A DNA stretch of 34,052 nt from an uncultured Sphingopyxis sp. (GCA_936933955.1 CAKZIN010000050.1:1-34052), one strand, 5' to 3'; shown: positions 1-7,309, counted from the stretch's first letter. The notes: generated by a model from the sequence alone, not told the origin. Made by a program: numbers and translations.

Positions 1-308
1 TCTCCTTTCGAGCAGAATGCTCAAAAGGCTTCTCAGGAACTTGGGATTTTCCTTCCCGTTCGCCGAATGATCGCGTCGTGCTTCACTGTGTGCGGCCAGA
101 AGGCTGATCCGAAGGTCATTCTCCTCGGGACCGATCCGATCGGATCGTACCGAGAGCAACTTTCGACGCTCTCCATCAGGTAGGCGCCACGTTCGTGCTG
201 CCGTACCGGATCATCGAAAAGTGCGCATTGGGGGCACAACGAGGTCGCGGTACGTTTGCTGTCACGACGGGCGCGGAGGAAATGCAAAAGTCATTTTCGT
301 CGACCAGT
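1..308 (+). pseudogene. 3' end of an unrecognised gene, probably frameshifted
   Basis: Frame 1 is open from the window edge to a TAG at 181-183 and reads like protein (…GIFLPVRRMIASCFTVCG…PKVILLGTDPIGSY…). Frame 3 is open from 108 to a TGA at 306-308 and continues with equally protein-like sequence (…QVGATFVLPYRIIEKCALG…). In both the third codon position is moderately GC-rich. The simplest reading is one gene whose end has suffered a frameshift at about 140-180. I do not recognise the family. An alternative is an 84-codon open frame on the minus strand over 33-287, which I judge a shadow because it is arginine-rich. The 5' part lies outside the window, so neither its start nor its function can be judged. 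Confidence 0.3.
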
Positions 309-339
309 TCGTTTTGAAAAGTTCGACGAGCGACGCTCT

Positions 340-600
340 GCATTGAAAAAAACAGCTTGGACAGCAGGTCCAAGTCCCGGTGACGGTGACGCCTGAAGGG
401 CTGGCAGGCCCGCACCGCCGACAGGCGGAAAGCATGCCACGAAGAGGCATGCCCCCGGGAAAGCGCCAGCTTTCACGGCTCCGTTCGACCAAAGGGAGAA
501 CCGCAATGCAAACTTCGTGTGCGGGCGAAGCCTGCATACAAGTTTGCGGTATTGCGCCTAAAAATTTGAGGGGTCAGAAATCACCTCAAATAGTACGCGA
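340..600. other. Non-coding stretch with a run of six hairpins
   Basis: Perfect inverted repeats follow one another: 356-362/368-374 (7 bp, loop AGCAG), 415-419/424-428 (5 bp, loop GACA), 432-438/446-452 (7 bp), 459-464/469-474 (6 bp, loop GCCA), 508-515/540-547 (8 bp) and 564-571/584-591 (8 bp). The fifth is the core of a much longer imperfect hairpin at 502-556: 6 bp, a 3-nt bulge at 548-550, 8 bp, a bulged C516, then 10 bp including two G-T pairs around a GAA loop. A purine-rich AAAGGGAGAA (490-499) precedes an ATG at 506 that opens only 37 codons. No known RNA family is recognised. It could be a structured RNA, the end of a mobile element or a recombination site. Confidence 0.4.
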
Positions 601-611
601 AAGGCAGGGGG

Positions 612-1474
612 TGACATGATCTTTCGCTCTAGACCCTGACATGATTCCTCCGTTTAGGGCTGATTCCGGAAAATCATGTCAGGCTAAGGGTGACATGATC
701 TTCCGGAATTCCGTGTTTTTGGGAAAATCATGTCAGGGAGGGGGTGACATGATTTTCCTGATTTGGGGCAAATCCGGAAGATTGTGTCAGGACTGAAAAA
801 TAAGGATTTTTTCAGGGGGTGACATGATTTCTCGGTTTAGGGTGTTTTCCGGAAGATCATGTCAGGCTCGGGCCCTGACATGATCTTCCGGTTTTGGCCT
901 GATTCCGGAAAATCATGTCGGGTTGGGGGTGACATGATTTCTCGGAATTCGGCGTTTTTGGGGAAATCATGTCATCATTGATAAATAAGGATATTTTGAG
1001 AGGGTGACATGATCTTCCCGATTTGGGCTATTTCCGGAAAATCATGTCAGGCTCGGACCCTGACATGATTCCTCGGTTTCGGCCTGATTCCGGAAAATCA
1101 TGTCAGGGTAGCCCGAATCCCGGGTTTTGGATCGATTTCGGGCGAACTCGCCTGAAAGATCATGTCAGGCAAAAACCTGACATGATTTCTCGGTTTTGGG
1201 CTGATTCCGGAAAATCATGTCAGGCTGGGGGTGACATGATTTTCCGGATTTCGGTGTTTTTGGGGAAATCATGTCATTTGGCGGTTTTCCGCCATTCGAT
1301 GGTGCATCTGACACGATCTTTCGGATTTGGGTGATTTCCGGAGAATCATGTCATGACATGATTTCCCGGTTTTTGGCGAAAATGGTAGAATCATGTCAGG
1401 CTAGGATTTCTGCCATTTTCCAGTGAGGGTGACATGATTCCTCGGAAAACGCCGAATTCCGGAAAATCATGTCA
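612..1474. repeat. Array of 45-bp dyads bounded by TGACATGAT / ATCATGTCA
   Basis: Thirteen complete units start at 637, 691, 745, 820, 876, 930, 1005, 1061, 1178, 1232, 1309, 1354 and 1430. In every one the distance from the first base of the left arm to the last base of the right arm is exactly 45 bp. Orphan half-sites lie at 612-620 (left arm) and 1159-1167 (right arm). A few arms carry one or two substitutions (781-789, 912-920, 1309-1317). Pairing extends inward to about 15-16 bp through TTyCCGG/CCGGAAAA, leaving a variable centre. Gaps between units are 0, 9-11 or 30-32 bp, and two of the long gaps share an ATAAGGAT core. Ten GANTC sites fall in the array. Spacers are not unique, so this is not CRISPR. 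No gene is evident inside. Confidence 0.9.
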
Positions 1475-2008
1475 CCCTTCTTGCTTTCGACCTCAAAACC
1501 CGGGATTTGCTGACCACGTCGAAGGGTCAAAACACCGGGTTTTGAAGTTTTTCGACAACGCCGCATCAGGACGGTGATTTTAGGCCTTTCGAGACGGTGT
1601 CACAGCCTCCGGGACGCACCTTACGCGCGAGTCCGGATCGCTCTGAGGCGACGGGATGAGCACCGCTGTCAGCCACGGCTAATTTTGAAACTGGATAAGA
1701 TCGGGGCTGGCGCAGGGACGAAAACTTGGAAGGCCTAAATTCGCGAAGCGCTGATGCAAGGAGTGTGGATTACGCTCGCCCGACCCAGCTCTGATCGCTT
1801 GCCCAACAAACCAGCTGTTAGAATAGGTGGCGATCGCGACGCTTGCTGTGGCCTAGCCGCCGACGGTTGTCATTTCGATCAACGGGCCGGCACGAGCAAA
1901 TGTTACAACCATGGGAGTGACGGATGGCGACACCGTCATCATTGGGCCTGGCTAGGCGCTTCGTCGACCAACCCTAACATCTGTCCAAACTCACACTAAA
2001 GGCTGGCG
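1475..2008. other. Gene-poor stretch with one inverted repeat and a possible decayed gene tail
   Basis: No convincing intact gene is seen. A perfect 11-bp inverted repeat, TCAAAACCCGG (1493-1503) and its complement (1535-1545), lies just after the dyad array and may mark its border. On the plus strand the frame from GTG 1827 to TAG 1953-1955 has one internal TAG at 1854-1856. It ends in protein-like sequence (…VVISINGPARANV… then …GVTDGDTVIIGPG), which could be the remnant of a gene that once preceded the benE-like transporter. Its family is not recognised. The open frame at 1754-1999 has no supporting ribosome binding site or recognisable motif. Confidence 0.35.
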
Positions 2009-3172
2009 ATGTCCCGATCGATCCTGCCGATGATGTCATGGACCTCTGCGTTGATTGCCGCGCTGGTCGGCTTTGGCGGCACCGTCGCGCTGATCGTCGC
2101 TGCGATGCGGACGCTTGGTGCTACGATCGAGCAAACCAGTTCGTCGGTGACCGCTCTGAGTGTCGGCATCGCCGTAATGGGAGCGGCACTCTCATGACGC
2201 CACCGAATACCCGTCGTGCTCGCTTGGTCGACGCCGGGAGCCGCGATGCTGGCCGCGGTCGAAGGCTTATCATGGCCGGTCGCGGTCGCTGCCTTCGTTG
2301 CCAGCGTCCTGATGACCGTGGCGGTGGGCCTGATCCCTATTCTCGGGCGAGCTGCCGAGCGCATCCCATCGTCGATCGCGGCTGCGACGCTGGGCGGGGT
2401 GCTTCTCCCCTGCTGCCTTGGCTTGTTCAAGACGGCCGAAACCGACCCGTTGCTGGTCGGCCTGATCGTCATCGTCTTCGTCATAGCGCGTCAGCGAGCG
2501 CCGCTTTACGCGCTTCCGCTCGTGCTAGGTGCGGGCGTCGCCGTCACGATGCTTCGAGGCGACATCGCGCCGCTTCCTCCTGGCGGAGCCTCGGGACACT
2601 AGTGCCGATTGCGCCGGCCTTCGATTTGAAGTCCATCGCCAGCGTCGCTCTACCGCTGTTCCTAGTGACCTTGGTGTCGCAGAATCTGCCCGGTCTGGTG
2701 GTGCTCCAAGGCGCCGGGTATCGACCCAATCCCGGCTCGCTGCTCGTGGGCACGGGGTTGATCAGTATGCTAGTTGCGCCGTTCGGGGGGCACTCGATTT
2801 GCCTCGCGGCCATTACCGCCGCGATCTGTACCGGCGAGGAAGCCCATCCAGACCCGGCAAGGCGATGGAACGTGGCGATGCTCTACGCGGGCTTCTACGT
2901 CATCCTCGCGCTAACGGCACCGCTGCTGGTGCGCTTCTTTGTCGCGCTGCCGCACCACGATCGCCGCCCTTGCAGGAGTTGCGCTGATCCCGGCCATCGT
3001 GGGCGCCCTCGTGACGGCGATGTCCAGCAAAGAAGAACGTGACGCAGCGATCGTCACCTTTCTTGCAAAAGGATCTGGCGTGGCAATCTACGGCCTCGGG
3101 GCCGCTTTCTGGGGGCTAGCGGTTGGCGCCGTGGCGCTGGCCTCTCGCAAGCTCCTAGCGAGACAGATTTGA
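2009..3172 (+). pseudogene. benE: benE-like benzoate/H+ symporter pseudogene
   Basis: BenE proteins are roughly 390-residue inner-membrane proton symporters that import benzoate. Successive pieces of one such protein are visible on the plus strand. Frame 2 gives the N-terminal helices from ATG 2009 to an in-frame TGA at 2195-2197, then continues (…IPVVLAWSTPGAAMLAA…) to about 2590. Frame 1 supplies 2590-2940 with the characteristic …APFGGHSICLAAITAAIC… stretch. Frame 2 resumes to the stop at 3170-3172. One nonsense codon and two frameshifts therefore separate the pieces, although their order and total length fit an intact transporter. A weak AAAGG lies 11 bases before the ATG. No other benzoate genes are present. 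Several independent lesions make a sequencing error an unlikely full explanation. Confidence 0.85.
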
Positions 3173-3537
3173 TGACGGCCCTTCAAAGCCGAAAGCCACG
3201 CCGGCTGGTGAATCCCCAGCGAGTAGATCGAACTCGACCGGATCGTGTGCGCAAAAAATGCGGACTTGTCCGGCGTGGTCGATCGACAGACGACGTAGGC
3301 GCGCTTGGTTGGCGAGGCGCGCGGCGCGGCGTCGTCCCGGCTGTTTGTCGGCTTGCGAACTGTCCCTAGTGATTGTACCTAGTAACTGTCCCTAGTCGGA
3401 CTTCGACCAAGGATAAGACCCACGGTTTTCTGCGGATTTCTGGCGTCGGATTTCTTGGCTGGGGATCCTGCCGCCCCAGCCACTCGTCGACGCGCTTCGG
3501 CGCCGTCGCGACTTCGCCGCAGGTCGATCGCGCGTAA
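3173..3537. other. Gene-poor junction between accessory segment and dense chromosome
   Basis: No supported gene. Short open frames on both strands are arginine-rich and have no recognisable motifs. The only clear structure is the set of direct repeats at 3361-3396. The stretch separates the broken transporter from the conserved hydrolase-ribA-xth block and may be where the accessory DNA ends. Confidence 0.5.
3361..3396. repeat. Three direct repeats TGTnCCTAGT at 13-bp spacing
   Basis: TGTCCCTAGT begins at 3361, TGTACCTAGT at 3374 and TGTCCCTAGT at 3387, giving an exact 13-bp period with 3-bp variable spacers. Such short phased repeats occur as protein-binding sites and as subterminal repeats of insertion sequences. 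No transposase gene is next to it, so its role is unknown. Confidence 0.7.
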
Positions 3538-4263
3538 CTAGCGACCGGTCCGGCCCTCCTCCGCCTCGCGCAGGCACGCGATGACGGCTTGGGCGGAGGC
3601 GGGGGCGTAGGCGAAGCCGATGTGGGTGCAGTCGACCGCGATCGCCCGGTCGCTTTCTGTGGGCTCCCCACGTGAGGTGCTTGCGGCGACGACGCCGTCG
3701 CGCTCGGAGTAGAGCGCGTAGGTCGGGACGTCGGGCCGTGCTTGGTTGTGCCAGCCGATCGGCGGCGCCTCTACGGGGTGCCCTGCCACGCGCTGGTACA
3801 GTCGCCAGGCGTGGTTGGCCTTGAGTGAGCCCGAGAACGGCGAGCCCAACGAAATGACGCTCGCGATCCGCTGCGGGTGATGCTTGGCGAATTCCCGCGC
3901 GAACAGCCCGCCCAGGCTCCAGCCGACCAGATGCACGCGCTCGGCGCCGGTGCGCGCGAGCAGCGAGTCGATCCGCGCGGCCACCGCCTCCAGCGTGTCG
4001 GGGCGCGCGCCACGGTTGATGCCGAGGCCCCAGCCGAACACCGGCCAGCCCGCACGCTCCAACGCCCGCCGCAACGGACGCGAGCCCGCATCGTTGGCGA
4101 GGAAGCCCGGCAGCACCAGCACCGGGAGATGCTCCCCTGCACTCGGACGCCGCGCGGGACGCGGTCGGCTCGCCAGCCGCGCCGCGACCCAGCGAGGCAT
4201 CGACGCCGCCTCGCCGGCCAGCAGGCGCAGCGACGGCGCTCTTTGATGCGAAGTGTCAGTCAT
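3538..4263 (-). CDS. Alpha/beta-fold hydrolase
   Basis: A 241-residue protein with an alpha/beta-hydrolase core. It has the strand-turn LPVLVLPGFLAND (about residues 46-58), the nucleophile elbow GWSLGG with the catalytic serine in the middle, and late Asp (…SERDGVV…) and His (…DCTHIGF…) residues that complete a plausible Ser-Asp-His triad. There is no signal peptide, so it is probably cytoplasmic. The lipase-like LVGWSLGG elbow and early PGF motif resemble esterases acting on acyl esters, but the substrate cannot be told. The ATG at 4261-4263 lies inside the end of ribA (8-bp overlap), so it is probably translationally coupled and part of the xth-ribA operon. Confidence 0.85.
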   Translation of the reverse strand: MTDTSHQRAPSLRLLAGEAASMPRWVAARLASRPRPARRPSAGEHLPVLVLPGFLANDAGSRPLRRALERAGWPVFGWGLGINRGARPDTLEAVAARIDSLLARTGAERVHLVGWSLGGLFAREFAKHHPQRIASVISLGSPFSGSLKANHAWRLYQRVAGHPVEAPPIGWHNQARPDVPTYALYSERDGVVAASTSRGEPTESDRAIAVDCTHIGFAYAPASAQAVIACLREAEEGRTGR

Positions 4264-5338
4264 GGCTCGGCGGCTCCTTCAGCTCGAGCATATGCTGGGT
4301 GCGCGAAGCCTTGGTCGCAAGGTAGCGCGCGTTGTGCGGATTGGCGGCGAGCTCGAGCGGCAGCCGCTCCACGACTCGCACGCCCGCCGCCTCCAGCCGC
4401 GCGATCTTGGCGGGATTGTTGGTCAGCAGCCGCACCTCCTCAACGCCCAGCAGCGCAAGCATGCGCGCAGCGATTGCGAAGTCGCGCGCCTCGATGGGGA
4501 AGCCCAGCCGCAGGTTCGCGTCGACGGTGTCGTAGCCCTGATCCTGCAGCTGATAGGCGCGCAGCTTGTTGATGAGGCCGATCCCGCGCCCCTCCTGCCG
4601 CAGGTAGAGGAGAACGCCCCACCCCGCCCCCGCGATGCGCCCAAGTGCCGCATCGAGCTGAGGACCGCAGTCGCATTTGAGGCTGCCGAGCACATCGCCG
4701 GTGAGGCATTCGCTGTGCAGCCGCACCACGGGCGCGCTCTGCGTTCGCGTGCCGAGGATCAGCGCGACATGTTCATGCGGGTCGCCGGGAGCGCGAAAGG
4801 CGACGATCTCCGCCCCGGCATCGGCGGAGACGGGTAGCCTTGCGCGGGCCGCGATGGCCAGCCGCGCGGGGTCCGCGTAGGCTGCGACCGCCTGGGCGGA
4901 AACCTCCGCTTCCGCAGACACCCTGCTCGCGACGAATGCCGGGAGGAGCCCGGCGTGGCGCGCGAGCGCAACCGCAGCGCTGGCGGCGGCGCCCTGCTCC
5001 CCGTCGAGCGGCAAAGCGCGGAACGGGCCTTTCATGGGAAAGCGCAAGTCGAGCGCGGGGTCGGCCACCGCCCGCGCGCGCGTTGCGTCGTCATCGCCCT
5101 CCCAAGCGATCAGCACCGGCCCCGGCTCCGCCGCCGCGCGTTGGTTGGTGAGCTTCAGCGTCGCCGCTCGCTCGCCCGAGATCAGCAGCGCATGGGGGGC
5201 AAGCGCGGCGAACTCACCGTCGGTCAGCGGCTCGATCGCGGCGAGGGTGAGCGCCCCCTCCCCGACGCCAAAGCGCACCGGCCAGCCGCGGCGCAGCGCA
5301 TCGATCGCGCGCGGGACCGAGCGGTCGTCATGCGGCAT
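4256..5338 (-). CDS. ribA: GTP cyclohydrolase II with a degenerate RibB-like N-terminal region
   Basis: GTP cyclohydrolase II opens GTP to 2,5-diamino-6-ribosylamino-4(3H)-pyrimidinone 5'-phosphate, the first committed step of riboflavin synthesis. The 360-residue product has the family's zinc site C211-x10-C222-x-C224 (…GSLKCDCG…) and the RQEGRGIGL motif at 247-255. Residues 1-140 precede this domain. They resemble the start of DHBP synthase (RibB), with AIDALRRGWPVRF, but lack its acidic DDEDREN loop, so that activity is probably absent. The open frame extends upstream to 5659, but that part is a shadow of xth. The start at 5336-5338 overlaps the xth stop as TGATG, which indicates coupling. 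It also overlaps the hydrolase downstream. Confidence 0.95.
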   Translation of the reverse strand: MPHDDRSVPRAIDALRRGWPVRFGVGEGALTLAAIEPLTDGEFAALAPHALLISGERAATLKLTNQRAAAEPGPVLIAWEGDDDATRARAVADPALDLRFPMKGPFRALPLDGEQGAAASAAVALARHAGLLPAFVASRVSAEAEVSAQAVAAYADPARLAIAARARLPVSADAGAEIVAFRAPGDPHEHVALILGTRTQSAPVVRLHSECLTGDVLGSLKCDCGPQLDAALGRIAGAGWGVLLYLRQEGRGIGLINKLRAYQLQDQGYDTVDANLRLGFPIEARDFAIAARMLALLGVEEVRLLTNNPAKIARLEAAGVRVVERLPLELAANPHNARYLATKASRTQHMLELKEPPSHD

Positions 5339-6132
5339 CAGAAGGCGAACTCTGTCACGATCGGCACATGATCCGACGGTCGCGTCCAGCTGCGGCAGCA
5401 TTCGTGGACCTGATGCGCGCGGGCGGCGGGGGCGAGGTCGGGGGTCGCCCACATATGGTCGAGCCGCCGCCCCCGATCGCTCGCTGCCCAATCCTTCGCG
5501 CGATAGCTCCACCAGGTATAGAGCCGCTCGGGCGCGGGCACGAAGCGTCGGCCGAGGTCGACCCAATCCGCCGCTGCCTGCAACCGCCCCAACGTCTCGA
5601 CCTCCACCGGCGTGTGGCTGACCACATCGATCAGCGCCTTGTGGCTCCAGACATCGCATTCGAGCGGAGCGACGTTGAAATCGCCGGTGAGGACGGTCGG
5701 CACGCCCAGCCCGCTCGACCAGTCGATCATGCGGCCGAGGAAATCGAGCTTTTGCCCGAACTTTGGATTGACCGCGCGATCGGGGATGTCGCCACCCGCA
5801 GGCACGTAGACGTTCTCGATCCGCACCCCGTTTTCAAGGCTGACGCCGAGGTGACGCGCCTCTCCATTGGCCTGCCAGTCGAGCCGGTCGTCGCGTGCGA
5901 TCGGCACCTTGCTGGCGATGGCGACACCGTGGTGCATGCGCTGCCCGTTGACGATCAACCAGTCGTAGCCCGCCGCCGCGAACAGATCGCGCGGGAAGAG
6001 TTCGTCAACGACCTTCGTCTCCTGCAGGCACAGGACGTCGGGCGCCTCCCGCTCGAGAAAGTCGCGGACGAGTTCGGTGCGCGCGCGCACCGAATTGATG
6101 TTCCAGGATGCGATGCGGAGGGTGCCGCTCAT
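5338..6132 (-). CDS. xth: Exodeoxyribonuclease III
   Basis: A 264-residue member of the ExoIII/AP-endonuclease family (endonuclease/exonuclease/phosphatase fold). It cuts DNA at abasic sites and removes nucleotides from 3' ends in base-excision repair. Visible motifs are ASWNINSVRAR near the N-terminus, LCLQETK with the metal-binding Glu38, GDFNVAP with catalytic Asp and Asn, and the terminal SDHVPI with the Asp-His pair. The start MSGTLRIASWN was chosen because the family begins just before the first strand; the longer open frame to 6558 runs through palindromic intergenic DNA. It is the first gene of the probable xth-ribA-hydrolase operon, and its stop overlaps the ribA start by one base. 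Confidence 0.95.
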   Translation of the reverse strand: MSGTLRIASWNINSVRARTELVRDFLEREAPDVLCLQETKVVDELFPRDLFAAAGYDWLIVNGQRMHHGVAIASKVPIARDDRLDWQANGEARHLGVSLENGVRIENVYVPAGGDIPDRAVNPKFGQKLDFLGRMIDWSSGLGVPTVLTGDFNVAPLECDVWSHKALIDVVSHTPVEVETLGRLQAAADWVDLGRRFVPAPERLYTWWSYRAKDWAASDRGRRLDHMWATPDLAPAARAHQVHECCRSWTRPSDHVPIVTEFAF

Positions 6133-6195
6133 GCCCCGGGCATTGGCCGAATTGTGAACAACCGACAAGGCGCCGGCGCTCGGCGGGGGCGAAAC

Positions 6196-6230
6196 GGCCC
6201 CCGCTCCGAGGGGCAAGTGGAGCGGGGGCC
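6196..6230 (-). terminator. GC-rich 12-bp hairpin before xth
   Basis: GGCCCCCGCTCC (6196-6207) is followed after 11 bases by its perfect complement (6219-6230). Read on the minus strand, only a short GTTTC follows the stem, so the T-tract is weak. It may end lolA transcription or shape the xth leader. It sits 64 bp upstream of the xth start codon. Confidence 0.35.
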
Positions 6231-6523
6231 GCGCCTGAGGCCGGAGGGCAGGGACATCCCCCTCGACCAAGCGCCTGCCGTGCTGCCTGATGGGGCTGTC
6301 CGGTGGCGCATTGGGGTAGTCGCCACCGGCAGGACCTGCGCGGCACGGGTGGGCTACCCCCCAAATCTGTCGCCTGCATGAACGCAAGAAGCGATGCACG
6401 ACGAGGCGTGGCCGCGTGGGGGCGGGGTGAGGGGCTGGGTTGGGTACGCGTGTTCGGCTGGAACAGCTATGCGCCGAACAAACGCCGCCAACAGAGCAGC
6501 GGCACTCCAGACGGATCACCACC

Positions 6524-6602
6524 GTGCTCCTGCAAGAGCAGGAGTCCAGGGCGATCAAGCAGCGCGCTGTGCCGCCCTAGGCTCCTGCGTTCGCAGGACC
6601 AC
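6524..6602. repeat. REP-like palindrome pair in inverted orientation
   Basis: The left element contains CTCCTGC (6527-6533), a 4-base loop and GCAGGAG (6538-6544), continuing into a CCAGGGCG-type tail. The right element contains TCCTGC (6583-6588), loop GTTC and GCAGGA (6593-6598), preceded by CGCCCTAGGC. The two elements including tails are inverted copies of each other with some mismatches, as in paired REP (BIME) elements. The pair lies 9 bp downstream of the lolA stop, a typical place for such elements. The same core recurs at 33093-33163. Confidence 0.7.
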
Positions 6603-6610
6603 TGAAGCCA

Positions 6611-7309
6611 CTACCGCCGCGGGCCGCTTTGCGCGGGGCGCGGGTCGCGCCAGCGGAAGGCACTGTCCTCGACCGGCACATTGTAACGGATGTTCGAGAG
6701 CCGCACGGTCGTCCGGTTTCGCTGCGCATCGGTCGCCACCCAGCCGTAGAGCCTCAGCCCCGCAGGTCCCGCCGGATCGCGCACGAACGCCATCGAGATC
6801 ATGCCGTATTCGGGGTGCCGCGGATCGCGCACGTCGACGCTAATCGCGCCCGCATCGCTCGTCGGACCCTGGGTCGCATAGCGGATCAGATTGGCGCCCG
6901 GATCGATCAGTACCGCAAGCGGCGAGTTGCGCACCGGCCAACGCTGCACCTGCCGCACCTGATAGTCGATCATGGTCAGCGCACTGCCATCGGCGACGAT
7001 CAGCAGCGGCACTCCCGGCGCATATTGAAAACGGATGCGCCCGGGCTGCTTGAGCGTCAGCCTTCCGCTCTGCAAACGCCCCTGCCGATCAGTCTGGCTG
7101 AAATCGGCGGTGAGACTGCGCGTCGCTTCGAGGTGCCGCTGCACCAGCGCGAGGTCGCCGCTCGGCGTCGCGGGAGCGGAGCGGTTCGCCGGCCCGGCCG
7201 CCGGACGCGCCTGCGCCTGCGCGGTGTCCGTGGAAAGCATCGCGATGCTCCCGGTCAGCGCGGTGGCGGCGGCGAGCGCGGTGAGCAGCGGGGGGCGGAT
7301 GAGTTTCAT
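6611..7309 (-). CDS. lolA: LolA-family outer-membrane lipoprotein carrier
   Basis: A 232-residue secreted protein. An N-terminal signal peptide (MKLIRPPLLTALAAATALTG… ending in AQA near residue 33) is followed by a low-complexity Ala/Pro linker. The LolA fold then begins (…HLEATRSLTADFSQTDRQGR…), with the family's GRLTLKQPGRIRFQY strand pair and …PLLIVADGSALTMID…. LolA ferries lipoproteins through the periplasm from LolCDE to the outer-membrane receptor LolB. Length and motif order fit the alphaproteobacterial LolA group. It stands alone between the tRNA-Gly region and the xth operon. A REP-like pair follows its stop. LolA-like proteins of other function share the fold, so the exact role is inferred. 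Confidence 0.85.
   Translation of the reverse strand: MKLIRPPLLTALAAATALTGSIAMLSTDTAQAQARPAAGPANRSAPATPSGDLALVQRHLEATRSLTADFSQTDRQGRLQSGRLTLKQPGRIRFQYAPGVPLLIVADGSALTMIDYQVRQVQRWPVRNSPLAVLIDPGANLIRYATQGPTSDAGAISVDVRDPRHPEYGMISMAFVRDPAGPAGLRLYGWVATDAQRNRTTVRLSNIRYNVPVEDSAFRWRDPRPAQSGPRR

Larger units (their letters stand above)
6133..6610. other. Intergenic region upstream of xth with palindromes, no gene seen
   Basis: This 478-bp gap separates the lolA stop from the xth start, both on the minus strand. It contains a 12-bp GC-rich hairpin (6196-6230) and a REP-like inverted pair (6524-6602), listed separately. Open frames across it on either strand lack motifs and ribosome binding sites. The xth promoter should lie here, but I cannot place its -35 and -10 boxes with confidence. 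Confidence 0.6.

Noticed and set aside
502..556. Integron attC site
   Set aside because: The long bulged hairpin is suggestive, but its ends do not fit the RYYYAAC/GTTRRRY core sites and no integrase or gene cassette is seen.
506..619. Small cysteine-containing protein starting at ATG 506
   Set aside because: It has a purine-rich upstream stretch, but the frame runs through two hairpin stems and has no recognisable motif; only about 37 codons.
1023..1334. 103-codon open frame inside the dyad array with recurring DSGKSC-like peptide
   Set aside because: The repeated peptide only reflects the DNA repeats read in one frame; no ribosome binding site, and neighbouring units are not kept in frame.
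612..1474. CRISPR array
   Set aside because: The repeated part is an inverted dyad with variable centre, spacers are short, variable in length and partly repeated, and no cas genes are present.
2038..3042. Continuous 334-codon frame across the benE region
   Set aside because: Only its part from about 2590 to 2940 is transporter sequence; the rest is arginine-rich out-of-frame translation of the broken benE gene.
5368..6381. 337-codon plus-strand frame
   Set aside because: Lies opposite xth, whose catalytic motifs are clear; typical antisense shadow in GC-rich DNA.
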